NCBI GenBank assembly: GCA_007121115.1
Contig: SKMI01000306.1
Location: 1 to 10,263, forward strand
DNA from: Paracoccaceae bacterium
GTDB lineage: Bacteria; Pseudomonadota; Alphaproteobacteria; Rhodobacterales; Rhodobacteraceae
DNA: 10,263 nucleotides
Direction: 5' to 3'
The translations under genes were made by a program, and so were the position numbers. This document shows, one piece after another, positions 1 through 6,908 of the stretch (position 1 is the first letter of the stretch; every line of letters begins with the position of its first letter). A model generated the notes under the pieces. It made no database searches, was not told the DNA's origin, and was given only the letters and a program-made list of their open reading frames with translations.

Positions 1-2145
1 GCCGCCCCGACCGGCGCCGATGCACGGTTCCGGGCGGCGCGCGAAGCGGCGGCCCGCCGCCGTCGCTCCGGGCGCTGGCGGCGGCTTGCCGTTCTTGCCG
101 CCGCGCTGGTAATCGTCCTTGGCGCCGCGGGCTGGGCATTTGTCCGCTTTGACCTTGCATCGCAGATCACCTTTGGACCGCCCGAGCGGGCCGAGATCGC
201 GGCGCCCGAGGTCCCCGAACTTTCGCTGACCGCCGCCGACCCCCGGCCAGACCCCAATGGCGCGGCGCCTGCCGATGATGCGGATGACGACGACCTTGCG
301 GCCCCGGCGGCGCTGATCGACTTGCCGGGCCAGCCCATGCGCCTGCAACTGGGCGCTGCCGGGGAGCGGCGCAACCAGATGCGGGTTCCGCGCCCCGAAC
401 TGCCCGAGGATACGCGCGGGGCGGGCGACCTGATCCGGTTGCAGGACACGCTCATCGCCTCGGGCGAGCGGGTGGCGGTGATGCTGCCCTCCAGCGGCGA
501 GGATTTTGCCGTCTTCCAGGCGCAGCGCCAGCGGGCGGGGGGATCGGGCGGTCAGGCGACACCTGCGCCCTTGGTGTCCGACGCCTCTGCGGGCGAACTT
601 GCGGGGGATGAGGTGCGCCTTGCCCGCCCGGGCACCGTGGCCGCGGCAGAAGCGCACCGCACCTGGCATGCCGAGCGTGCCCGGCAGACGGGCCGCTTCC
701 TGCACGGGAGCAGCCGTGCCCCCACCCGCGCGACCGACCGACGCCATGGCCTTTTCGAAGATACGATCCTGCGCGTCACCGCCCCGTCGCCGATGGCGGA
801 CTTGCTGACGCTCGAAGGGCTCGAATCGCCGCAGGCCGAGGCTGTGGCTGATGCGGTGCGCGCGCGATTCGAGGTCGATACGGTGACCCCCGGCTTCGTC
901 ATCGCCTTGCGCACAGTGCCGGACCGTGACGCGCCGGAGCGGTCGCTGTTCTCGCAGCTCACGCTCTATGATGGCGAGCGATATATCGGCTCGCTCGCGC
1001 GGGATACGGGGACCGACCGCGTTCCGCTGTCGATGATGACCAGCGCGCGCCCGCCGCCCGAAGACGACGACGCCGAGGACGACGCCCAGGAGGCAGGGAC
1101 CGAAGGCGCCGTGCCCGAAGAGGCCAGCGACACTGGCGACCGCGACACCGGGACAGCGCCACCGGAGGCGGAACTGCGGCTGGTCATGGCCTCGGACCCT
1201 TGGGTGGGCCGTGATTTCACCGTCGCCGGGGAGGCCCCGCAAGCAGCCGGTCCGACCGAAATGCGCGTCCTCGACGCCCTGTTCAGCGCCGCCATGCGCC
1301 ACGGGATCGAATCGTCGCTGGTCGGGCAGATCATCATGCTGCTGTCCGAGGCGCATGATCTGGACGGCATGGTGCATCCCGGCGACCGCTTCACCCTGCT
1401 GATGAGCGAAGAGCGGCACCCGGACCAGGATGCGGCGCTGTCACAGGTGCTGTATCTGGGGATCGAGGGGCGCGAGGTGAACGCCACCTGTTATGTCTTC
1501 AAGCCGCCGGGGCGCGACAATTACACCTGCTATGGACGCAGCCCCGGCACCGGCGCCGGGGCCGCCGCGCAGGTGGAAACGGGCGACACCGAGACCCTGA
1601 CCGCCGGGCAGGAGGTGGAAACGCTCGTCAACCGGATCATCCAGATCGAATCCGCCGGACGCGCGGATGCCCGCAACCCGCTGTCGACCGCGACCGGGCT
1701 GGGCCAGTTCATCGAATCGACCTGGATCCGGATGATGAACACCTATCGCCCCGACCTGTCGGCGACGATGTCCCGCGCCGAGCTTCTGGCGCTCCGGGTC
1801 GAGCCCGATATCTCGCGCGAGATGGTCACGCATCTGGCCCGCGAGGGGGAGAGCTACCTGCGCGCGCGGGGGCATCAGATCACCGCCGGACGGCTGTATC
1901 TGTGCCATTTCCTGGGCATGGAAGGGGCGCACCTGGTGCTGTCCTCGCCGCTGGATGCGGATCTGCAGGAACTGCTTGGCGCCGGGGTGATCAACGCCAA
2001 CCCGTTCCTGCGCGGTAATGATGTCGCCTGGATCATCAACTGGGCCGAGAATCACATGCAGCGCGCCTCGGGGCGGGTGGCGATCATCCGTGAGCCGCAG
2101 GAGTTGCGCGATTTCCGGCAAGCGGTGGATTCGGCGCTGGGCTGA
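1..2145 (+). CDS. Membrane-anchored lytic transglycosylase with M23-type accessory domains (5' partial)
   Basis: The frame is open from base 1, so the gene begins outside the window; 714 residues are visible (numbered from base 1). An Arg-rich stretch is followed by one transmembrane helix (about residues 29-48), which gives an N-in, periplasmic C-terminal topology. An acidic, Pro/Ala-rich linker follows. Residues about 253-337 and 394-514 resemble the two N-terminal domains of M23 endopeptidases such as MepM/Csd3 (second-domain cues: a 'HPGDRFTLL' segment, then a 'LYLGIEGREV' strand). The C-terminal domain (about 538-687) is an SLT-type lytic transglycosylase with the likely catalytic Glu550 in 'IIQIESAG' and a 'TGLGQFIESTW' motif. 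Expected role: local cleavage of peptidoglycan glycan strands. The gene converges on the IalB-like gene with a 17-bp gap. Proximity to T6SS genes suggests, by inference only, a role in opening the wall for a secretion apparatus. The SLT call is firm; the M23-like domain call is from sequence resemblance. Confidence 0.8.
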   Translation, partial: AAPTGADARFRAAREAAARRRRSGRWRRLAVLAAALVIVLGAAGWAFVRFDLASQITFGPPERAEIAAPEVPELSLTAADPRPDPNGAAPADDADDDDLAAPAALIDLPGQPMRLQLGAAGERRNQMRVPRPELPEDTRGAGDLIRLQDTLIASGERVAVMLPSSGEDFAVFQAQRQRAGGSGGQATPAPLVSDASAGELAGDEVRLARPGTVAAAEAHRTWHAERARQTGRFLHGSSRAPTRATDRRHGLFEDTILRVTAPSPMADLLTLEGLESPQAEAVADAVRARFEVDTVTPGFVIALRTVPDRDAPERSLFSQLTLYDGERYIGSLARDTGTDRVPLSMMTSARPPPEDDDAEDDAQEAGTEGAVPEEASDTGDRDTGTAPPEAELRLVMASDPWVGRDFTVAGEAPQAAGPTEMRVLDALFSAAMRHGIESSLVGQIIMLLSEAHDLDGMVHPGDRFTLLMSEERHPDQDAALSQVLYLGIEGREVNATCYVFKPPGRDNYTCYGRSPGTGAGAAAQVETGDTETLTAGQEVETLVNRIIQIESAGRADARNPLSTATGLGQFIESTWIRMMNTYRPDLSATMSRAELLALRVEPDISREMVTHLAREGESYLRARGHQITAGRLYLCHFLGMEGAHLVLSSPLDADLQELLGAGVINANPFLRGNDVAWIINWAENHMQRASGRVAIIREPQELRDFRQAVDSALG

Positions 2146-2162
2146 GCCTGCGTCGCCTCGGA

Positions 2163-2714
2163 TCAGTCCAGACTGCGCAGCCGGTTCATGGCCGCCGTGA
2201 ACCCCATGAGCGAGACTTCAAGGTCCAGCGCCTGGCCCTGCAGGGTCTGCATCCGCACTGTCGCGCCCGTGCCGCGCTCCATGGCCGCGACCGCATCTGA
2301 CTCCAGATCGGCATTGGCAATGCAGCCGTTGGACAGACAGGTCAGGAAACCCATCTGAATCACGTCGGTATCCTCCAGGCGGATCCTGACTCCATCGCTC
2401 AGCAGCACGCCGAAGGGGGCGATCACCGTCATCGCCGTGCCGCCGCCCTCGGTGCGGCGCAATCCCACGGTCAGCACCCGCTGACCGCTTTCGCGCTGCG
2501 ACAGTTGTTGCACCATCTCGCACACCCGCGTCGAGGCGGCGCCGTCCTGCGGCTGGGATACGGCCTGCGTGACGCATTGCACCACCCAGTCGCGATAGGT
2601 CTCGTTCAGACGGTCGGGCCCTTCGCTTTCCTGTGCCGACGCGGGCAGGGCCAGCGCCAGGCTGCCCAGCGTCGCCGCGATCACGGTTGCGCGTTTGAAC
2701 GGGGATGAAGACAT
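2163..2714 (-). CDS. Secreted invasion-associated locus B (IalB) family protein
   Basis: A 183-residue protein with a Sec signal peptide; likely cleavage after 'ASA' near residue 27. The mature part carries the family cues: 'YRDWVVQC' (Trp43, Cys47), Cys65, a 'PFGVLLSDG' strand near 100, then 'FLTCLSNGC' (Cys126, Cys131). The four cysteines can form two disulfides, fitting a periplasmic or surface location. IalB was named for erythrocyte invasion in Bartonella, but the family is widespread in free-living alphaproteobacteria, where its biochemical role is not established. The start is backed by an AAGGA ribosome site six bases upstream of the ATG. It lies 57 bp downstream of tssA on the same strand, so it may be cotranscribed. 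No terminator is visible in the 17 bp between its stop and the converging transglycosylase gene. Family assignment is fairly sure; function is not. Confidence 0.85.
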   Translation of the reverse strand: MSSSPFKRATVIAATLGSLALALPASAQESEGPDRLNETYRDWVVQCVTQAVSQPQDGAASTRVCEMVQQLSQRESGQRVLTVGLRRTEGGGTAMTVIAPFGVLLSDGVRIRLEDTDVIQMGFLTCLSNGCIANADLESDAVAAMERGTGATVRMQTLQGQALDLEVSLMGFTAAMNRLRSLD

Positions 2715-2771
2715 GATGGGTCCTTTTGCAGCGCGGATGTCTCGCCACCCTATGGAACCGGGCCAGCCCCT

Positions 2772-4106
2772 TCAATCGGTAACCGGAAACAGATCCGACA
2801 GGATCGCGGTGAAGTCGCGGTTCAGGTAGCCCTTGGCCTTGAACAGCAGGATCGGGATGGGGCTGGAGGGTTCGGCCCGGCGGTAGTAATTCTCGACCGC
2901 GGTGATCTGCGCCGTAGCCTCGGCGCGGGTGGTGATCGGGTCGGGTTCCGGCGCGGGGTCCGAGGGGTCCTCGCCTTCGGAGGTGAGTTCGCGCATCCGG
3001 TCCATGGCCAGCAGGAACCCTTCGCCCGCGTTGAAATCGATTCGGGCATTACCGGCCTGTTCGGGCAGCAGGATTTCCAGCGCCCGCACGAGCGGCTGTC
3101 CGACCAGCAGACGCGATTGCCGGATCAGCAACAGGGCCGGGGAAGAGGGCTCGTAGCGGTTGAAATAGGTCTCGATAGCGCCCAGCGCGGCGCGTGCCTC
3201 GGCCATGGTGGCAATGTCGCCCACGCTCACGGCAGGCGCGGCCGCCGCGGCCACGGGTGCGCCGTCATCGGGGGTTTCCGCGGCCTCGTCCACCGCCTCG
3301 TCCGGGGTGTCCTCGGCCGCCGCGTCGCTTTCGCCGAAGTCCTGCCGGGCCTCGATCAGCAGCTCCAGCATGGCGTCGACCTGCGGGCTCACGGCCGACA
3401 GGTTGGGCCGGAAGGCGCCGGTTTCCGCCACCATGCAGGTGTTCTCGATCGTCTTGATCGCCGTGCGCAGCCGGGACAGAGCGTTGAAACTGGCCTCGAC
3501 CTGCGGCCCGTTTTCCAGATTGCGCAGCGCTGCAACGATGGCGGCGGCGTCTTCCTCGGTCTCGGCGCCGATCTTGTTGCGCCTGCCCGACGAGACCGCA
3601 TAGCGCCGAAAGGTCAGTGCCTTCAGGCGGCGGTCGTTGGCCAGCGGCGCAAACTCCAGCGGCATCACCACCGTGGCGGGCGTATCCAGCAATTCGAGCG
3701 CGTTGGTGCGTTCGATGTTGTCTTCGTGCACGCGGGGGTGGACATGGTCCCAATACCGTTCCAGCAGCCCGGCGGTCAGTTCGGCGCAGTCGGCCAGAAG
3801 CTCCAGGTTGCCCGACAGCGCCGCGAATTGCGCCAGCAAGACCACCAGCCGCAGATCGCGTGACCGGTCCAGCAGTTTTTCGACGTTGGCGCGTTCCTTC
3901 TTCAGGTCGATGTTGCTGCGGTCGAAGGGGACGAGGTTCGAACCGGAGGCGAAGCTGCCTTCGCCGCCCTGCGTGAAATACCGCTCAGGCAGGCGCGACA
4001 TTGCGCTGTCGTAGTAGGTCTCAAACTCGGGGTCATACGCGTCGTAAAGGTCCGGTCCGCAGGGTTCATCCTCGGACAGCGGGTCCAGAAACCTTTCAAG
4101 CGCCAT
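2772..4106 (-). CDS. tssA: Type VI secretion system protein TssA (ImpA family)
   Basis: A 444-residue cytoplasmic protein. The N-terminal ImpA_N domain (about residues 8-125) begins with the family signature 'EPCGPDLY' at 14-21. An Ala/Glu/Asp-rich linker (about 257-295) leads to the C-terminal part. TssA proteins organise the T6SS baseplate and guide sheath/tube assembly from the membrane complex. The C-terminal motif I-x-x-Y-[FY]-x-R-x-EPSSP occurs twice, near 311-323 and 403-416, separated by an acidic, Pro-rich spacer; the last 50 residues look like a second, shorter copy of the preceding block. The ATG at 4104-4106 has only a poor G-rich ribosome site, but the signature begins close behind it, so the start is reasonable. 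An OmpA-like gene and a hairpin terminator lie upstream and the IalB-like gene downstream. With the FHA protein nearby, this marks the end of a T6SS locus. Confidence 0.93.
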   Translation of the reverse strand: MALERFLDPLSEDEPCGPDLYDAYDPEFETYYDSAMSRLPERYFTQGGEGSFASGSNLVPFDRSNIDLKKERANVEKLLDRSRDLRLVVLLAQFAALSGNLELLADCAELTAGLLERYWDHVHPRVHEDNIERTNALELLDTPATVVMPLEFAPLANDRRLKALTFRRYAVSSGRRNKIGAETEEDAAAIVAALRNLENGPQVEASFNALSRLRTAIKTIENTCMVAETGAFRPNLSAVSPQVDAMLELLIEARQDFGESDAAAEDTPDEAVDEAAETPDDGAPVAAAAAPAVSVGDIATMAEARAALGAIETYFNRYEPSSPALLLIRQSRLLVGQPLVRALEILLPEQAGNARIDFNAGEGFLLAMDRMRELTSEGEDPSDPAPEPDPITTRAEATAQITAVENYYRRAEPSSPIPILLFKAKGYLNRDFTAILSDLFPVTD

Positions 4107-4182
4107 GCAGCCCCCACCGCAAAGGCCCGCTGCTTTCGGGGGCCGTCGTCCATCGAATCAGGTCGTTCATCGCGTCAAGCGG

Positions 4183-4209
4183 AAAGGCGCGCCCGCGGGG
4201 CGCGCCCTT
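4183..4209 (-). terminator. GC-rich hairpin terminator after the OmpA-like gene
   Basis: Two GGCGCGCC octamers (4186-4193 and 4199-4206) form a perfect 8-bp stem with a 5-base loop. A G-U pair and two A-U pairs extend it, and TTT follows on the minus strand. It begins 19 bases after the stop of the OmpA-like gene and ends about 75 bases before the tssA start. It would stop or attenuate transcription coming from upstream before tssA. The U tract is short, so termination may be partial. Confidence 0.65.
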
Positions 4210-4227
4210 GTCCTTACCGGTCACGTG

Positions 4228-4749
4228 TCAGTGCAACGTGCCGCGCATCTCCACCCGGCGATTGATCGGATCCATCGGGTCGTCGACCCGGGGCGTTGCG
4301 GCCCCGTGGCCGATGGCCTTCAACCGCTCGGCCTCGACGCCGAGGTCGATCAGATACTCGGTCACCGCCGCTGCGCGCCGTTCGGAGAGCACCAGATTGT
4401 ATTGATCGCCGCCCACCGCGTCGGTGTGCCCTTCGACCAGGAAATCGGCAATCTCGAGCCGCGGGTCGTTGAGCGCATCGGCGAAAACCCGAAGGTTTTC
4501 ACGCGTTTCCGGCGTCAGGTCGTAGGAGTCGAACTCGAAGTTCACCATCATGTCGAGCGCGGGCGGAACCTCGGGCGCGCATTCCTCGGCGGTGCCGATA
4601 CAGATCGCGCGTGCGGCGCCCAGATCGATCGTGCCGATCAGGTGATCGACAAGCTCATCCTTCGAGAAACTGGTGTCGGCGGCGGCCTGTGACATCGACA
4701 ATGTCAGGGACATCGCACCGGCAGCCGCGCATAGAAGCATTTTCTTCAT
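4228..4749 (-). CDS. Secreted OmpA-like peptidoglycan-binding protein
   Basis: A 173-residue protein when started at the ATG at 4747-4749. That start gives a clean Sec signal peptide (residues 1-24, 'MKKMLL' to 'QAAA') and has a GAGG ribosome site 7-8 bases upstream. The open frame continues upstream to 4872, but that would add 41 residues before the signal peptide and overlap tagH. A pair of cysteines (50 and 57) precedes an OmpA C-terminal domain (about 68-170), seen as 'VNFEFDSYDLTPE', then 'GHTDAVGGDQYN' with 'LSERRA', and finally 'NRRVE'. Family members bind diaminopimelate in peptidoglycan through the Asp and Arg of these motifs. There is no transmembrane barrel and no convincing lipobox, so it is probably soluble in the periplasm. 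In T6SS loci such domains help anchor the membrane complex to the wall, often fused to TssL/TagL; here the domain stands alone. Confidence 0.88.
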   Translation of the reverse strand: MKKMLLCAAAGAMSLTLSMSQAAADTSFSKDELVDHLIGTIDLGAARAICIGTAEECAPEVPPALDMMVNFEFDSYDLTPETRENLRVFADALNDPRLEIADFLVEGHTDAVGGDQYNLVLSERRAAAVTEYLIDLGVEAERLKAIGHGAATPRVDDPMDPINRRVEMRGTLH

Positions 4750-4759
4750 GGCCGACCTC

Positions 4760-4779
4760 ATCGCTGATAATTGAGCGAT
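4760..4779. promoter_or_regulatory. Inverted repeat over the start of the OmpA-like transcript
   Basis: ATCGCT (4760-4765) and AGCGAT (4774-4779) are perfect inverted copies separated by 8 bases (GATAATTG). The repeat touches the predicted -10 box, covers the predicted transcription start and ends just before the ribosome site. It could be a repressor operator or a small hairpin in the leader. Six-base arms are short, so chance is possible. Confidence 0.35.
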
Positions 4780-4806
4780 CATACCTGAAATGTGCTGTCC
4801 GCGCAA
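4778..4806 (-). promoter_or_regulatory. Sigma70-type promoter for the OmpA-like gene
   Basis: On the minus strand, TTGCGC (4806-4801) and TATGAT (4783-4778) are separated by exactly 17 bases. They match the consensus at 4 of 6 and 5 of 6 positions. The predicted transcription start is about 20-25 bases upstream of the ATG at 4749, which leaves a short leader containing the GAGG ribosome site. It lies in the 100-bp gap between tagH and the OmpA-like gene. This is the best promoter-like sequence I found in the window. Confidence 0.55.
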
Positions 4807-4849
4807 TCTTGCATGTTTCCGCAGGCGGGATTGGCGCGCTGCTGGCGCC

Positions 4850-6526
4850 TCACCCTCGGGTCTGTTGATCATAGGCTTCGGCGAAATGCTTCAGGAACAC
4901 GTCCAGCATCCCGTTGTCATGCGCGTGCACCTTGGCGTCCCAGCGCTGCACATAGACCTCCCACGCGCGCGCCTTCTTCGAGGCCAGCAGCGACTTGCCG
5001 GCGCGGGCCTCGATGGATTCGGGCGCGAGGTCATCGAGCAGCCGCGCCAGGGCGGGCTGGATGGCCGCGTGGGTGGCGTGCTGGTGGCGCTTGACGTCGT
5101 CAAAGCCCTGCCGGATGGCCGCGGAGCCGCGCATGTAGCCGATGCGCTGGGGACCGAACATGGCGCGCAGGGCCTCTTCGGGTCCGGGCAGGAACTTGAG
5201 CGGGTTGTTGTCCTCGCGTCCGATCATGGTGCGCTGGCCGGACCGCACCGACTGCTTGGCGATGGCGCGGGCCTGCAGCAGCATGGCCAGATCCTCGGCG
5301 ACCACGCGCAGCGCCTGGCCGATTTCGCGCGCGGTTTCGGCCTCGGCACCGGCGCCCAGACTGCCCGGCGGCAGCCCGGCACCGGCGCATATCTGGTCCA
5401 GAAGCGACCCATCGCCCGATGCGCCAGGACCGGCCTGGCCGCCGTGGCCCGGCTGCGGGGGCGGTTCGGCGCGCCGATGCTGCGGCGGAAAGGACGCCGG
5501 TTGTCCGGTAAACCCGCCCGAGGCTGGCGGCACCGATTGTGGATGCGGCGCCTGCGGTTGCGGCGCGCCATAACCTTGCGGGGGATGGAAGGCGGCGGGC
5601 GATTGCTGCGGCGGGAAGGTTCCCGCCTGACCCCCCGCCGGACCCCCCGCCGGACCCGGTGGAACGCTTTGCGGCGCGCCCGGCGGTGCGTGGCCCGGGG
5701 CAGCGCCGGGCCCGAAGGGACTGCCTTCGGACCCCGCGCCGGGGTGGCTGGCCGGGACACCGTTCCCTGCAGGCGCAGCGCCCCCGAATGGGCTGTCGCC
5801 CGGCGGGCGCGGCTGCGCCGCGGGTCCGCCATCCCCGTCATGGCCCGGCGCGGTTCCGAAGGGCGAGGCTTCGGCGGGCGCCTGCTCTGTCGGCCCCGCC
5901 GGAGAGGATGCGAAGGGCGAGGTCTCGGCGGGCGGTGAGGGTGGCGCGCCTTGCGGTAGCGGTTGCGGTGGCTGGCCCCAAGCGCCGCCTCCGGGCGGCA
6001 CCGACTGCGGTGCCGACGCCGGAGTGGGGGCGGCTGGTGTAGGGGGCGATGACGACGCCCCGGCAGGCGCGCCGAACGCGCTCCAGATGTCGCTCCCGGA
6101 CCCGCCGCCCGCTCCCGCCCCACCGAAACCGCCTCCCGCAGGGGCGTCCGGAAAGCCACCGCCTGCGGGGGCCTGGCTGACGGGCGCGGGGCTGGCGCCC
6201 TGCTGCTGCGTGAGTTCGACCCGGATCATGTAGGGACCAAGCTGCAGTTCGTCGCCGCTTTCCAGCCGGTGCGGGCTCTTGACCCGCGATGACGCGCCAT
6301 TCAGGTAGGTGCCGTTGGTCGACAGGTCATACAGCATCCACGACCCGCGTTCCCACCGCACCTCGAAATGCCGCCCCGAGACGATCCTCTGCGGATCGGG
6401 CAGCACCCAGCCCATGCCATAATCGCGCCCGACATCGAGCGAGCGCCCCTCGTCCACCGACACTTCCACCGGGCCGCCGTCGGGCAGCGTGGACATGTTG
6501 GCAAGCCGGAGTGTGAGCTGTTGCAT
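4850..6526 (-). CDS. tagH: Type VI secretion system FHA-domain protein TagH
   Basis: A 558-residue protein with three parts. Residues 1-104 are a forkhead-associated domain with the usual phosphothreonine-binding landmarks: 'GRD' (33-35), 'SGRH' (50-53) and 'STNGTYLNG' (69-77). Residues about 105-372 are a low-complexity Pro/Gly/Ala linker. It contains four 'SPF' units (203, 221, 245, 269) and three 'QSVPP' units (174, 286, 330). Residues about 373-558 form the conserved, mostly helical C-terminal domain typical of T6SS FHA proteins, including 'NNPLKFLPGPEEAL'. In characterised systems the FHA protein is controlled by the Thr kinase PpkA and phosphatase PppA and promotes T6SS assembly; neither enzyme is in this window. 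The ATG has a GAAGG ribosome site 7 bases upstream. The stop is 100 bp before the OmpA-like gene. Family call is firm; the linker is longer than I would expect. Confidence 0.92.
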   Translation of the reverse strand: MQQLTLRLANMSTLPDGGPVEVSVDEGRSLDVGRDYGMGWVLPDPQRIVSGRHFEVRWERGSWMLYDLSTNGTYLNGASSRVKSPHRLESGDELQLGPYMIRVELTQQQGASPAPVSQAPAGGGFPDAPAGGGFGGAGAGGGSGSDIWSAFGAPAGASSSPPTPAAPTPASAPQSVPPGGGAWGQPPQPLPQGAPPSPPAETSPFASSPAGPTEQAPAEASPFGTAPGHDGDGGPAAQPRPPGDSPFGGAAPAGNGVPASHPGAGSEGSPFGPGAAPGHAPPGAPQSVPPGPAGGPAGGQAGTFPPQQSPAAFHPPQGYGAPQPQAPHPQSVPPASGGFTGQPASFPPQHRRAEPPPQPGHGGQAGPGASGDGSLLDQICAGAGLPPGSLGAGAEAETAREIGQALRVVAEDLAMLLQARAIAKQSVRSGQRTMIGREDNNPLKFLPGPEEALRAMFGPQRIGYMRGSAAIRQGFDDVKRHQHATHAAIQPALARLLDDLAPESIEARAGKSLLASKKARAWEVYVQRWDAKVHAHDNGMLDVFLKHFAEAYDQQTRG

Positions 6527-6663
6527 TCAAACGCCTTCATCGTGACCGCGCGCGCTGGTGCGCGCCCGGAGCCTTGTTCATTCCCGGTTGCCCGTGCCGC
6601 GCCCGCCCCCGAAACGGCGCCCCGAAACCTGCCGGGCGTCGGCGCGCAACCGCGTTGGCACTG

Positions 6664-6692
6664 ACGATAGCAGGCAGGGTCGGCTTGAGCAA
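6664..6692 (-). promoter_or_regulatory. Possible promoter for tagH
   Basis: On the minus strand, TTGCTC (6692-6687) and TATCGT (6669-6664) are separated by 17 bases; they match the consensus at 3 and 4 of 6 positions. This would give a leader of about 130 bases before the tagH ATG. The match is weak and rests on spacing and position in the divergent gap. Confidence 0.3.
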
Positions 6693-6839
6693 AGACAGCC
6701 GTCTCTGCAGAGCAAAAAAACCGTTTTGACGCAACACATACTCGTGTGGGAGCGCGCGTCTCGCCGGTCTCGTGCGGACCCCATGCCTCAGCGTCCGGAA
6801 CCGGAAACGCGGAAATTCGCCATTGGCAACACTGCGCGC

Positions 6840-6868
6840 TTAATCATCAGGCAGATTTGTGGTATACA
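6840..6868 (+). promoter_or_regulatory. Possible promoter for the gene at 6909
   Basis: TATACA (6863-6868) resembles a -10 box and has TTAATC (6840-6845) 17 bases upstream as a poor -35 box. Transcription would begin near 6875, leaving a leader of about 34 bases before the ATG at 6909. The -10 is reasonable, the -35 weak. Confidence 0.3.
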
Positions 6869-6908
6869 GCCGCATGAGATTGAGATCCCGATGCATAGGG
6901 GTGCGACA

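Larger units (their letters stand above)
6527..6908. other. Divergent intergenic regulatory region
   Basis: This 382-bp stretch separates tagH (minus) from the gene at 6909 (plus). I see no convincing gene in it. An open plus-strand frame from a GTG at 6558 joins the downstream gene, but its residues are Arg-rich and look non-coding. It holds one weak promoter candidate for each direction (annotated separately), a run of seven A at 6714-6720 beside the palindrome CTCTGCAGAG (6703-6712), and a short GCGCGC-TGGT-GCGCGC hairpin (6550-6565) that would lie in the tagH leader. Its central part is visibly less GC-rich than the flanking genes, as expected for a promoter region. Confidence 0.6.

Noticed and set aside
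4124..4144. GGCCC/GGGCC hairpin in the tssA leader
   Set aside because: There are only five base pairs with an 11-base loop, which is too weak to call in GC-rich DNA.
4750..4872. Upstream start of the OmpA-like gene at 4872
   Set aside because: It would bury the signal peptide 41 residues inside the protein and overlap tagH. The ATG at 4749 has both a ribosome site and an immediate signal peptide.
4790..5938. 382-codon open frame on the plus strand opposite tagH
   Set aside because: Its translation is Arg/Gly-rich and low in hydrophobic pattern, as expected for the antisense of a Pro/Gly-rich GC-rich gene. The minus-strand frame has clear FHA and TagH domains.
6703..6720. CTCTGCAGAG palindrome followed by seven A, read as a terminator or operator
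   Set aside because: The palindrome has no loop and the A run is on the wrong strand for a plus-strand terminator; on the minus strand the T run comes before the palindrome. Noted only as part of the intergenic region.
6728..6760. Nested arms GACGC...GCGTC and ACAC...GTGT as a structured RNA
   Set aside because: The arms are short and interrupted by unpaired bases, so there is no consistent stem.
6558..6908. N-terminal extension of the gene at 6909, starting from a GTG at 6558
   Set aside because: The extra 117 residues are Arg/Pro-rich, carry no recognisable domain and would place the membrane segment mid-protein. They cross a less GC-rich, promoter-like region. The ATG at 6909 has a proper ribosome site.
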